DNA from: Holtermannia corniformis | Taxonomy: Eukaryota > Basidiomycota > Tremellomycetes > Holtermanniales | DNA length: 64,000 nucleotides | Direction of reading: 5' to 3' | NCBI GenBank assembly: GCA_001599935.1 | Contig: BCIJ01000042.1 | Location: forward strand, 15,648-79,647 | Shown: in pieces, positions 32,421 through 44,205 of the stretch | Numbering within the stretch: the stretch's first letter is position 1 | How the letters are laid out: each line of letters opens with the position of its first letter | Translations under genes and position numbers: made by a program | Notes under the pieces: generated by a model | The model's database searches: none | What the model saw: only the letters and a program-made list of their open reading frames with translations | What the model was told of the DNA's origin: nothing

Positions 32421-34290
32421 TCATTGCTTTCTCCCAACCCAAGCCCAGACCATCACCTCGCCCTCTCTAGGCTGTCCCTCCACCGGCCCGACCTTGTCTC
32501 CATCCTCTTCACTCGACGTCATCCCTCGAGGCCCAACCAGAGTCCCACCCCATCTCTCCTCGCCACCCCATTTCCTCAGTTCCCTACCCATCCGATCCGC
32601 AACATCACGTTCCTGCGGTTTAGTCTTCAACGTCCTCACCAAGCCCGTACCGCGCCCCGCGAGCGCACTCCGGACCCAGGACAGGACGGCGCCACGGAGG
32701 GCGCCGGGCGCGGACTCGGCGTTCCAGGTCCGACTGTAGGTCGGTTTGCTGACGGTCGAGCATCGCAGCCCGGCGGTGGACGGGAGCGCAAAGTTCAAGG
32801 GTAGGGAGGGGAGTGGGTGGACGTAGTGTGCGAGCAGGAGGGAAGAGTACGAGTGGATCAGAGAGGGCGGTGATGTGGATGGTAGCTGATAGGATGTCTC
32901 GACAATCTGTGTAGTGTTTCAGCTGGGCTGCGCTTCGTAGACGCGACTGACCTCGATCACGCCTCCACGCTTGACGACACGAACGACCTCTTCTAGCATA
33001 TCGCCCCATTTCGTCTCGGGTATACCCAAGCCGACAAGTCGAAGATGCACCATGTCAAAGCTACCCGTGTCGTACGGTAACGGCTCGAGACTGCATCGTG
33101 CTCAGCCCGACTCGTCGAAAAGCCACGCCCACGCACAAATCGCCCTGCTCCCACCGTATCCGCTGTTGGAGATCAACCCACATCGACCGCACGGCGCGCG
33201 GTGAAGCCGACTCGGCAGCGGCGAGTACGTCGAGGTCGAGGTGGACTGGGACGGCGTCAAAGCCTACGAATGTCGTTTGAGGCCAGACGGCCGCTTGAGC
33301 GATTGGCCAGCTGTGCTGCGTCAGCCCTAAAGTCAAATTGCTGCACGCTCACAGGCCTAAACCTGTCCCGAGCTGACGCAGATCAGCCTCATCACATGTG
33401 TTTGATCTGGTCGAGACTTACATCAAGCACAGTTCTCGGGACAGGCGCTTGCTTGCCCTCGCCAAACTTTGCAAAGGTATGACTTTCGCCCGCGAGCTCA
33501 TACAGCGTCATGTGCATCCTCGCCTCCCTGGGAAATCATGTCAGCTAGGTTATGTCTATGAGTCGCTGTGCACGCTGTGCACGGTAATTTCAGACTTATA
33601 GCAGCAACAGGACTGTTTCGCCAGCTGGCGCTCCTGGAGTGGCGCATGTCCTGGACATAGCACAACAGGCAATTCGTCGCTACTACATACCCCGTTGGAA
33701 CGGATACATGCGCGTCCGCGGCAACAGACAGATCACCTCGCATTGGCTTATCGCCAGACGGGTGACGCGACCTCGCAAGCTGGTCGCGCTGCGTTCGGCT
33801 CGAGTGCAAAGGCAGCTGGCATGATTGCTTAACAGTTCATCAGACGAGTCCTGTCCATTGCGGCCCTACAAGCCGAGCCGGATGATAGACCGGTTTGCAA
33901 ACCAAACGACGGGTACCACGCCCGCTGATCGACTCACAGATCTAGAACATCCCGCTCGAACCCGACGTGATACACACCGACGACCGGCTCGCCCTCCTCA
34001 GTCGTCTTGGAGGTCTTCCAAACCTTTTTCTGACCGCCTTCGATCACCCATGCACCAGCCTCGGCCGTGTCACCCGTGTCCCACGCACTGAACTTGCGTG
34101 TGGTTGACAATGGTAGGATTGCAGCCGCACCCAGCGACGGCCGACGATTGAGACCACCGCCAAGCTCGGTCGACAGCTGGTCATCCCACCCCTGGGCGCC
34201 CGCACGGGATCTGGGGTCACCGATTGCTGGTGCAGTGCTGCTGCTGCTTGCCGGGTTGGACGGCGGGCGGGCGCGGTTCACGGCTGCCAT
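32421..34290 (-). CDS. class I SAM-dependent methyltransferase
   Basis: The first exon (33938-34290) begins M-A-A-V-N-R-A-R-P-P and ends Y-H-V-G-F-E-R-D-V-L-D. A 410-nt intron then joins in frame (CT|G) to L-E-A-R-M-H-M-T-L-Y-E-L-A-G. The P/Y-x-x-x-[YF]-[DE]-R-x-x-L-D-L-E block before the SAM site is usual in basidiomycete methyltransferases of this group and supports the long intron. Motif I is V-L-D-L-G-T-G-L-G-L-W, completed across an intron, followed by T-F-V-G-F-D-A-V-P-V. Later come G-S-F-D-M-V-H-L-R, then W-G-D-M-L-E-E-V-V-R-V-V-K-R-G-G-V-I-E-I-V-E. The C-terminal part is variable and ends in A-W-V-G-R-K-Q. Substrate unknown. An in-frame Met at 34329 is an alternative start. Confidence 0.83.
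33528..33937 (-). other. 410-nt intron of the methyltransferase gene
   Basis: Donor GTGAGTCG after D-V-L-D-L and acceptor ATTTCCCAG before E-A-R-M-H. Phase and family alignment agree. Without this join the N-terminal block would be an orphan ORF. Confidence 0.55.
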
Positions 34291-34329
34291 GATGGTGATC
34301 GCGTAGGCTGTGGGTATAGACTGCTCCAT

Positions 34330-35010
34330 CCAGCATTAGGGTCGCAAAGGGATTAGACTGGGCGTAAGAGGTCCATGCGGTCAGAGTTAGCAAGGATCAG
34401 CACGGGCCGCCGCCGCTATTGTCAGTTGGTCTTATTGTTCGACCGCGAGGACGCCGTCAGCCATCTACCAGTGTACCACCGTGTGCATTCGAGCAGCGTC
34501 TCGCACTTGGGTGTCTGGCAAAGCAGACTCGAGCGTGCAGAAGCTGCTCGGCAACCGACGAGACGATCAGAACACCGCGTTTCAGAGCAGCGGGGGCAAA
34601 ACCCACCAGCCGCCGCTCATTGTTGCTGCTGCACTCGCCGTCTGCTGCTGACGATTGATCGCCTGCTACTGATGTTGCCGTCTGCTGCTGATGGTCACGG
34701 CGTGCCGCCTGCAGGCCTGACCGCCGTGCACTGACCCCTGAGCGCGAAAGGACGCAAGTACGTGCGCTAGGGGCAAGTCGGCGGCTTCTCGTGCTCGCCT
34801 CGGGTCGTACGCCTAAGCGCGACGAGTGGCCCTCGGATCTGCATGTTGTGCTGATGACCCGTCCTCGGCGCTCTATCGGGCAACTGACTAGCACTGCTAA
34901 GCGAAATTTTGCACTGATCCCTACGACAGCAGAGACGCGTCGAGGGGTACGTGCTGTGTCCCGTGAAGTGGCAAGTGCTGACAGGCAGGCGAGGTAGGCG
35001 ACCTGGCGCC
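34330..35010. promoter_or_regulatory. divergent intergenic region upstream of the Gln-rich gene
   Basis: 681 bp between outward-facing starts. It contains tgctgctg-type trinucleotide runs near 34620-34695. No gene is supported. Confidence 0.4.
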
Positions 35011-38000
35011 ATGTCGTTCCTACAGGCGTATCAGACGCATCCCCAGCAGTACGCCCTTCAGCAGCAACCGCAACTGCAACCTCAGCTCCAGCTCCAGCCG
35101 CAGCCGCAGCTACAGCCAATGTACCAGCCGGTCGCCAACCAGTATACGCAGCAGCAGCCCGTGGCTCTGCAGCCGCAGCCGCAGCCGCAGCCTCAAACGC
35201 AGCCGCTGTACCAGCCAGCAGCACCACCGCCAATGATGCAGCCGCAGCCGCAGCCGATCATGGCGCCTGCCCCAGAGTATCCGCAAGTGATGTACGCGCA
35301 GCCGTTGCAAGCTGCACCGTTCGAGTCGTATCAGCCTAATCCGCAGCTCTGGCAACCTCAGCAGCCACAAGCTGGTCGTGGTATGCAGACCCAGAGGGGT
35401 AGTTGGGGCGGCAGAGGTGGCAGAGGTCGTGGCTCTGGCGGGCAGGGAGCAGCTCAACGGCCAATGCTGAGGCCTCGCAACGGCGAGCCGATGCACGGTA
35501 CAAGGTCTCAACAGCAAGAGTTCGCACCGCAGCTGCAGACGACCATGGTCGCGCCGCAAAAGCCCGCCATGATCCAATATCAGCAGCCGACGCCGCAAAT
35601 GCAGTACCAGCAACCGACGCCCATCCCTCAGACGCTGCACGGTCCGTCGCCTGCGGTACAGTACCAGCCGATGGCTGCACCACAAATCCGTCCGTCAGGG
35701 TTACAGCCTTGGCAGGCCCCTTCAGCGTCCCAGCAGCAGCAGCATACCACGTCGATGCCGTTCAGGCCAGTTTATCAAGCTCAGACCGCCGTTGCCGCCC
35801 CTACGCCCGCAAAGCAACTGTACGGGCAAAGTGTGCAGCCAGCTGCCGTCCCTCCCACACTCAGCCAATCGTCATTTCACCAGGTTGTACGCCAAGACAG
35901 TGGTTCACCCGAACCACCGGCGCCCGGTGCAGCCAGCAACCCTCCCGAGCCCAAGCCGGCGCTCAAGGTCGCGCTCCCGGGACTCACGCCCGCTCGGATC
36001 TCTACTGATGCCAACCTACCGGTCGCACCTGAGAAACCGACCGAGCCAGAGCCAGAGCCTCTCGCAATCGACTGGCTGCACCCCGAAGAAGAGAGCGACC
36101 CGCTCATCTCCGCCCCGACACTGATCGAGCATCCTGCGAGGGTGTGGAATGGTCTCCTGCATGGTCTGGACAGAGACATACAGCCCATCGTGCGCTGGAG
36201 TTTCGAGGTCGGCGAGGGCACCGGTGAGTGGCTACAGTGCTGCGCGCCGACATTAAAAACTGATATGCGCTCTGTAGACCCTCTGACTACGGCGCACTTG
36301 ACGCTGGTGCTCCCGCCCACGCATCCGGCAATCCGTCAGCACTCTGCGACAGCGGCAATGCCCAAGTCACGCTATGATGCAGCGTATGAGCCCGCAGCTG
36401 AGGCTATTGGTGCCGTCAAGCGCTGGACGGGCATGGCCAGGCGTCTGAAGGTCAGCTCCCCGTCTGTCTGTATTTCATGGCTGAGCTGATCACCCTAGCT
36501 TGATGCGCAAAACACAACTATTACGCTTGCGATCTCAGAAAACGCGCTCGGATGGGTAGAGAACCCATACAATCAAGCGCCAATCTCGGACTTGCAGCAA
36601 TCGGTTGCGCCTGCCGTCGAGCAGGCTTCCGTGCAACGCCAGGTCGTCGTACCCACCGCTGCAACGACATCTCTGCCAGCGCCCGCTACTGTCCAACCCT
36701 GTCCGGAAAGTACCGCAGTCAACCCACCACGCTTCACTTGGCCGACCGCCGCGGCGTCTGCACCGACCTCCCTGCCGCCTGCTCCAGCGCCGCCGCCGCC
36801 CCTCCCCGAGCCCACTCAAGCCCCATTGGCTCATTTGCCGGTCGTGCCGCTGCAAGATTGGCGCTCAAAGTCTGTCTCTGTACCCGCAGTACCACCGGCT
36901 TGCGCGCAGCTTGCAGCTGGATTCAGCTGCGATACGGTGCCGGATCCAACGGGGTTCACGGGAGATCGCTCTACCGCCTTGCAATCACCTGCGGCGGTAC
37001 TGCTCGCACGCGCTTCCTTGTCCGTCCCTACTGCAGCAGTATTTCCTGCTTCATCAGAGCTCATCAAGCTGGAATGGGGAGGGGGTGTTGCCAATGGAGG
37101 TGGCGAATTCTGGGTGCCCGTCAGCTCGTTGAACCAGATGAAGTCCCAGATTCCACCCGGTCCGCCCGAGCGAACTGCGGTATCGCCACAACCACACAAC
37201 GATGCGATCCTCATCGACATCTCGACACCCCCGAAGCAGTCCGCCGAACCCATCAGCGTAGGCTCAAGCTCCTCGTCTATTGTACTCGTATCGCCAAAGA
37301 CAATCCAGGGACCTCGGACGGTCGCGACAGTTCAGCCGGTAGCTGTTCCGTTGCCGCTCAGTCCAGTTTCGGCAGCTGTGCAAGCTCTTGCCAATCGGAC
37401 GGATATCGAGCTGATTGACAGCACTTGCTTGAGCATGGGCAAGGGCGGTATCGAAGTCGAGTGGTCAGAGACATCCGACCAAGTGACCCAGCGTACGTGC
37501 AGCAGTCTCAGCCAACAGCACTGTTTGCTGACACATGGCAGTCTATGGGTGTGAACTCACGATTGATGTGTGCCCGAGTGTCAGGCGCTTTTTCTCGACG
37601 CCGAAGCAGCACAAGACAGTGGAGGAGGCCAAGACGGCGTGCGCTGCAGTGGCCATCCGGAAGGAGATCCTCCCTTTCATCCACAAGTATGGCAAGTATG
37701 CCAAACCGAAGAAGCCGGCGACCGTCGCTCCCTCGCCAGTGTCGCACCCGAACGCCAGCGAGCCAGCCAAGCCCCCGCCGCTTATCTTCAGTGGCGGCCG
37801 ATTTACTCTGCCTCCCAAGCCGGACGATAATCAAGCTTCACCCGCAGTGACTCCTGCTCTTCCGACCGCGAGCGAGGTGCAAGATTCGCTTCCGAGTGGC
37901 ATGACGTCGCTGGATATGCTGCTAGAAGCACTGCGGGACTCTGTCGACCCATCGCAACAAAGCGACGTCTTGCGCTTCGAGCCAGTCATCGAAGATGATG

Positions 38001-39111
38001 GGACCAGTAGGTTCACTCTTCGGTGAGAAGTCCGCTAACGGCCGCCACAGGTCACGGTTGTGCACTGCACGTCAGCGTTCGCGGGCAAGAACGCACCTAC
38101 ATGGTAGAGTCCGTGCACACCTCCATGGACGCCGCGCGCGAAGCTGTCTGTGCTCGCGCTCTGGAGCTCAACGTCAAGGACTGGATGGCTTGGGCGGAGG
38201 AGACGTTCAAGCCAATTCTGCCACCAAAAGCCGATCCAGCCAGAGCACAGGTGCCAACGCCTGAAGCGGTCAACTGCTGCACCCAGATCTACTCCGCGCT
38301 TGGCGAAATTGGCATGAAGCCAGAAGTAAACTACACCAAGGACTCCACCACTGGTCGTACGTACAGTGGTTTCGGATGATGAAGTGCTGACATGTCAGTC
38401 TATGGGGCGGCAATGATCATCCCACTACCCGGACGTGAACCCGTTGCGCTTGGCGTGCTAGACGAGCATCTGCACAAAGCGGAAGCACGGGAAGCGGTCT
38501 CAGCTTTTGCAGTGCAGCAGGGTATTCTCGACATGATCCGTCAGGGTGTGCCAGAGCCATCCATCGCGAACACCAAAGTACAAGTCACCCCGCACGACAG
38601 CCAAGTGCAAACGACTAACCTGTCGTCACCGCCCCTCGAAGTGCAGCAGCTGGACGTTGTCGCCATTCCCGCGCAAGCTGCCGTTAGGCCCGCCAAGAGA
38701 TCTTGGAAGGGCAAGCGGAAGCTCCCGCCAAATGATTTCAACCGGAATCACGACGAAGGCTGGCCAAACAAGAAGCGCAAGTCTGTTGACGCCGAATGGG
38801 TCAACAAACTCACTGGTGAGATCAGCGTGAGCAGAGATGAGAAACCGCTAAGAATCTCAGCCATCTGCTTCCAGGACGACTTGCCTACGCCGACGTTCGA
38901 GACCATTGCCATCGGCGACATGGAGGATCTCGAGGAACCCTTGTATCGCGTTGCAGTTGTGGTCGGCCTCAAGCGATTCTTTGCCCCGTCAGTGTCTACG
39001 ATGCCTGCTCGTATCTCCACTGACGCCTGCAGTGCAAGTGAACCATTCGACAACGTCGATGACGCCAAGGAGTACATCTGTCGCAAAGCCTACGAGCAGC
39101 TCTCATCTTGA
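35011..39111 (+). CDS. Gln/Pro-rich protein with about five dsRBD-like repeats (1287 aa)
   Basis: Six exons join in frame: 35011-36223, 36278-36450, 36499-37492, 37542-38006, 38051-38356 and 38399-39111. I do not recognise a named protein. Residues 1-330 are Gln/Pro/Ala/Tyr-rich, prion-like, with an RGG-type patch (W-G-G-R-G-G-R-G-R-G) near residue 135. The rest shows recurring alpha-beta-beta-beta-alpha modules at about 372-465, 750-840, 913-995, 1020-1096 and 1194-1287. Each ends in a helix of the type E-E-A-K-x-x-C-A-x-x-A-I, A-A-R-E-A-V-C-A-R-A-L or A-E-A-R-E-A-V-S-A-F-A-V. The order (helix, three strands, Ala-rich helix) is like double-stranded RNA-binding domains. The basic K-K-x-A-K patch of active dsRBDs is weak or missing. 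A basic stretch (K-R-K-L-P-P, N-K-K-R-K-S) near 1150 may be a nuclear signal. Confidence 0.72.
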
Positions 39112-39280
39112 AAGCCCAACGTGTCGCATCAATTTGCCCAATAGCCCCTCCCATCCAATTATCTCGTGTTGCATAGCATCGCTTGCATCTGCCGGACCTT
39201 GTACATGTGCAGATGCAATGCGCCATATCATACTTTCATCGCGGGTCTACCGGCTCGTTTAATTGCACAACATCCGCACT

Positions 39281-42200
39281 CTAGACGGCAGATCTCAACC
39301 CGCTGCCAGGCAGTCCAACTTGCGTGATAGCATCGACCACACAAATGGTGTTCTTGTACTCTGGTAGGTAGCGAGCGCCAGTGTAGGCCGACTGAACGGA
39401 AGGCGAGCCAGAGTAGATGGGGGTGAGGGATGCAGGGCATATGTCGAAAGCGGTGAAGTGGTCGTAGGCGATCTCAGTGGCGTCACGCGGGTTGCGATCG
39501 CCCTGAGTCAACACAGCGCGGGCCTGAAACATGTCAGGCTTCAAGTCTCGCTCACACCTCAGCACGCACCTGAGTGATGACCTTTGTATCCGCAGGGTTG
39601 GCGTCAATCAAGCGTCGGGCGAACACAGCCGCTGTGGCATGGTTCTGCGCTTTGGAGAAGACACTCATGGCTGACCGCAAGGCGAGCTGAACATGGGCAG
39701 GTTGCAACGCCAAGTGGGTAAAGTAGGCTGCAAGCTCGAGGTTTCGCGCGACTTGATCCGGCTGCTCAGCCACGAGTTTGCGGCGCTCAGTCTCCAGCGT
39801 GAGGCCGACAATGTACTCTTTACAGCTTGTAACCGCCTCCTTGACCTGGATGAAGTGTGAGCCGGATACAGTCAGAGTCACACGCGAAACGTACCTCAGC
39901 CGCCTGGCTCTCCGACTTGACTACGACCAGCAAGAGTTTTTGCAAGATTGTCCGGAACAGCGTCAAGCTCTCGACAAACTTGCCGCGGCTGAACAACCGA
40001 TACGCCTCGGTCAACTCGCCTGCCTTGATGTCCTCGAACTCGAATGAGATGACCGGTAGGATCTCGCGCAAGTCGGTCGAGTCGGGGTTCCGTCGTACAT
40101 TGTACGACAGCGGGGGGAGGTTGGGGTTGGCAGCGACGTAGACGTGAGAGGATTGATAGGCGGTCAAGAACAGGGGTTTCAACGGCGCAAAGTTGACGGC
40201 GGCCACTTGGCGGTTGAGAAGTTGCATGGCCGATTCAAACGAGCCTGCCGCGGCGTGATCGGCCGCTAGTGGGGAGTTGCGAACCCAATGCTCGTCTTCT
40301 GGCACACCGGGTGCGACACCAGCTGATAGATCGACCGCTTCCTCGACCGGTGCCTCCTCTGCGACCTCCGGCTCAGGCTCCGCAATGACTTCAGCGTCAA
40401 GATCCCAGCCCTCGTCCTCGTCCTCTTCAGCTTCAGCCTCGCCATCAAGCTGAGTGTCGGCAGCCCAGGCATCGAGAGCCTCGCCGTTGGCGCCACTACT
40501 CTCCGCAGCGCCACCGACGACGCCCTCCGCTGCACCAGCGGCCAGTGCGCGGTCGAAGAAGCTTTCGCCGAGGTTTTTGATGGGCCAGTTGAGGTCCGCC
40601 TGTGATGTGACGACGGGCGGAGGCGCAAGCGAAGTGTGCCCAGAGTTCTGCGGAGGCGGTGGCAGGTCATCGTCCGTCATGCCAGCCTCTTCAAGGATGT
40701 CGCCGGCCAAGTCATCCAGACCATTCGTCTTGGCAGTGTAGTAGGCGAGTGGGTCTGCACAACGTCAGTCGTTGGACTTTATCAACTGCAGGTGACCTAC
40801 ACATGCCGGTCTCCCGCAGGACGGCGACCCGAGCCTGGACATCGCCCAAGTACAGCGAGTTCTGGAAGCGCGACATTTGGTCGCCGCGCTTGGCGGCAAT
40901 GGCTTGCATCATGCCAAGCTTCTTGGTGTTACCCGTGATGAGGTAGAGGAACGAGAGCTTGTCAAAGTTCTTCGCCTTTTGGTACGCTGTCTCGACAATC
41001 TGCAGATGGGATTCAGCGACGGTCTAGGTCTACGAACAGCAAACCCACCGAGTGATTGCCCTGTTTGAGCGCTTGTGCACCCAAGCGATTCCAGACATCG
41101 TCCCTGTCAACGGCACGCGCCATCTCAAGCGCAACCGTAAGGTTACCGCACTCAATCGCCAAGTCGAAGCGTGTCTTTTGATCTTCGACAAAGTGGAGCG
41201 CAATCTCCGGGTAGCCCTTCTTCTGCAAGTAGGCAATGATGCTCTGCCCCACGAGGTTACTCGATCGAATGATCTGCAGGACCTCGTCATAGTTCTTGCG
41301 CACGAGCGCGAGCTTGAATCGGTACTCTGTCGGGTCGATGGTGATGGTGCGTGGACGTGCGGTACGGTCAAGGCAGTGGATTGTCTGACCCTTGACGCGC
41401 GTCAGGTACACGGGCTGCTCGAGCGTCTTGATGATGCCGTTGTCGCCGTTCGGGAGCGCATACTTGATGTGGTTGAGCGTGGTGTAGATCAAGATACCGC
41501 TGTCGTCCCACGCAGCCGACTTGATACGGATCGTCTCGTGGATGAGAGCGCTCTGACCCAAGGATTTGTTGGCAATGGTGATGGCTAGACGGCATCAGCG
41601 CACGTCACACTCGACGCGGGTTCGACCCACTGTGCTTGCTCAAGAGTGCAACCATGTTGCCATCAGCGCTCCAGACGACATACTTGACCGCCGGCGTAGC
41701 AATCTCGGCCAACGTCTTTTGCTGCTGAATGTCGAAGAGAACAACCGAGGTCGGCGTCGACAGGAGCAGGGACGCGGTACCGCCATAGAAGACTTCATTG
41801 GTCTGAACGGGGCACTTGACAGTCTTTGTCACCGCGTTGTTCAAGTCCTTGATCTCGATGTTCTATGCCGGGCATGAGCGTTTGAGGATGCGCACTGCGA
41901 GCAAGACCAACCTGGGTAGCCTTGTCGAGCACAGCCAAGCGATTGCGAGCCACAAAGATTGCGGCCAAACCAGTACCGGTCTTACCGCCCGCACTTGGAT
42001 ACTGGCCCTCGGCTGCGGTCGCGGTGGCCGGCAACGACACGAGCTCATATACGCCATTATCGGTCGTCTATCCAATCCATCAGCATCGTCCACTGCAAGG
42101 CGCCGAACGCACAGAAGTCACTAGTACAGCGCGCTCGGCCGGGTTGTACGAGAGAGCACGGGGCGGGACCCACTGCCCACCAAGCTTCTTGACGTTGACG

Positions 42201-43690
42201 GTCCCGTGGTCGGCACCGGACGCAAGGTCGTGGATCCGGATCACCTTGTCCTTGATGTAGTAGAGCGAGTTACCAGACAAAGCAAACGCAGGGCGTTCGC
42301 GCTCGAGCTTGAACACGATCAAACCATTGTCATGACCGGCAGCGAACAGGTTGAGCTCGGGGTGAGCGGTGAGGACCCAGAACCGGTCGTGCTCGCGACG
42401 GAACGTCTGTACGGCCGTGCGTTTGCCCATGTCCCATACGCGGATCGTCTTGTCTTCACTTGCAGACAGAATGAGCTCGTGGCGCGGGTGGAAGAGAGCC
42501 ATCGAGACGTTGTTGAAGTGGCCGCGGCACGTGTCGACTTCCCAAGCCTTGGTCTCGGACATGCGCCAGAGCTTGACTTGGCGGTCATCACCGCAAGAAA
42601 CGATAAGCGGCAATGTTGGGTGAAAGTAGGCCCAGTTGACACCACGGTCATGCTGCGCGCTGTCAACATAATTTCACCTGACCCCAAATCATCGACGTAC
42701 CCCCTCGAGAACGTATTTTACTACGGCGTCCGTGTTCCCGAACAAGTCGGCCTGACCCTGGTTTGCACGCGTGACCTGCTCATCAAAGCTTAGAGGCTGC
42801 TGGTGCGCCTGGTTCTTCTTTCGCAGACCAGAGATATCCCACACGCGCACAGTCAAATCCATCGAGGCCGAGACGACGAGATCATCCCACGGGTGGAACT
42901 GGGCGCACATGATGTAGTGGTTGTGTCCGGTGAGGATGGCAATGCAGGTTCGCGATTGCCAGTTCCAGATCCTGATCGTCTGATCGTCGGAGGCTGAGAT
43001 GATCCAGGGGTATTCGCGGTGGAAGAAGACGGTGCGGACATAGTCGAGATCTGGAAAAGTCAGCGTCGTATCTTACACAAGGTCGTTGTGCACGGCAACG
43101 CTTCAAAGCTGTGTGATCGGAAGCAAGCGTCGGTCACAACGCTGCTCGAAGCGCACGCAGCACCTGTGAAGCGAGAGACGCGTCTGTATGACACCGATCG
43201 ACACTCACGCCCAGTCAGGGTGAACAGGCACTTGCGCTGCTTGTAGTTCCAGACCTTGATCTTGTAATCGTCACCGCCGGAACAAAAGATGGGTTGCGTC
43301 GGGTGGAAACAGATGCCTCGTACGGGTCCTGGGCATCCGCGTGTCAGCCAAGGAGCTGTTGAGCTGGACTGCACTTGCCGTCATGCTCGTCATATCGGTC
43401 CACGAGGGTGCCCATCTGGTAGTTCCACAACTGAATAGTGCCATTGTGCAGCGACGCGGCGAGGAGGGGTGTCTTGGGATCTACATTCGGGTCAGACGTG
43501 TTGCGTTCAGAGCTAGCTCTAGCGACTACGCACGGAAAGCAATGCCCTTGACCCGGGGGCTTTTGGACTCGAACTGTAGGCTGCATCAGTATCGTACACG
43601 TCGAGCTGGCCACTGGGAAGTCTTGGATGTCCACAGATCCGTTCCGTCGCAAGGTTCAGCAGCTTGACTGACCTTTGTGAGCATCTGCAT
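39281..43690 (-). CDS. COP1: coatomer subunit alpha (COPI)
   Basis: Alpha-COP of the COPI vesicle coat acts in Golgi-to-ER retrieval. The start M-Q-M-L-T-K (43690) is followed, after an intron, by [13 protein letters not shown], the universal alpha-COP start. WD40 repeats follow in many short exons: [50 protein letters not shown]; and [11 protein letters not shown]. The second propeller includes [21 protein letters not shown]. The middle is an alpha-solenoid ([22 protein letters not shown]). The C-terminal domain ends Y-T-G-A-R-Y and [15 protein letters not shown]. An acidic linker ([10 protein letters not shown]) precedes it. All landmarks are present, so the gene looks intact. Confidence 0.96.
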
Positions 43691-44205
43691 CTTGCCTGCG
43701 CCTCGCTGTCACGTCGCCCGTCTGAGCTCTAGGATGCGTGCTTTCGGCCCGTTTCACTTTGGAACAACGCGCCTGGCTGAATCTGTGGCTCGTAGCTTGT
43801 CTGCTGGCGCGCCTGATGCTGCTGGACACGCAGAGGGTGAGTCTGGATGCCTCGTCGAGACGTTGACAGCACCGTGGCGCCGCGCAGGACACGTTCAGCC
43901 AAACCCCCTTTGAACCGGAGTTAGCTCACTTGGGGTTTGGTGCCCATCTTTGGCAGCTGGCTAGTACAGGCCGCACACGACAGCGATAGACGTGGACAGA
44001 GTGGTCCGCAGGCATCGGGAATCCTTTGCAGGGCAGATCTCAGAACGACTTGCTCCATCGCAATGTCCCGTCAGCCGTCGCTCACCGCTTGTGACAGTTC
44101 CGGTCGATTGTAGCTTGGGCAACAGCGCCGCCTCGGCGCACAGTCGACAGCAAGGCGCACGACAATGCATTTCCTTGTTTACCCTCTCTATCCGCGACTC
44201 CAAGC
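43691..44205. other. intergenic, COPI alpha promoter / COX12 3' region
   Basis: 515 bp, no gene supported. Both neighbours are on the minus strand. Confidence 0.45.

Noticed and set aside
29980..33937. snoRNA genes inside the three long introns
   Set aside because: No convincing paired C (RUGAUGA) and D (CUGA) boxes with end stems were found by eye. Recorded only as a question.
34457..35233. 258-codon minus-strand frame, Ala-rich
   Set aside because: It is the antisense shadow of the cag/gcn-rich start of the Gln-rich gene and its promoter. The composition is a pure repeat artefact.
36552..37418. 288-codon plus-strand frame overlapping the Gln-rich gene
   Set aside because: It is out of phase with the long exon that continues the dsRBD-like protein. 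No family features.
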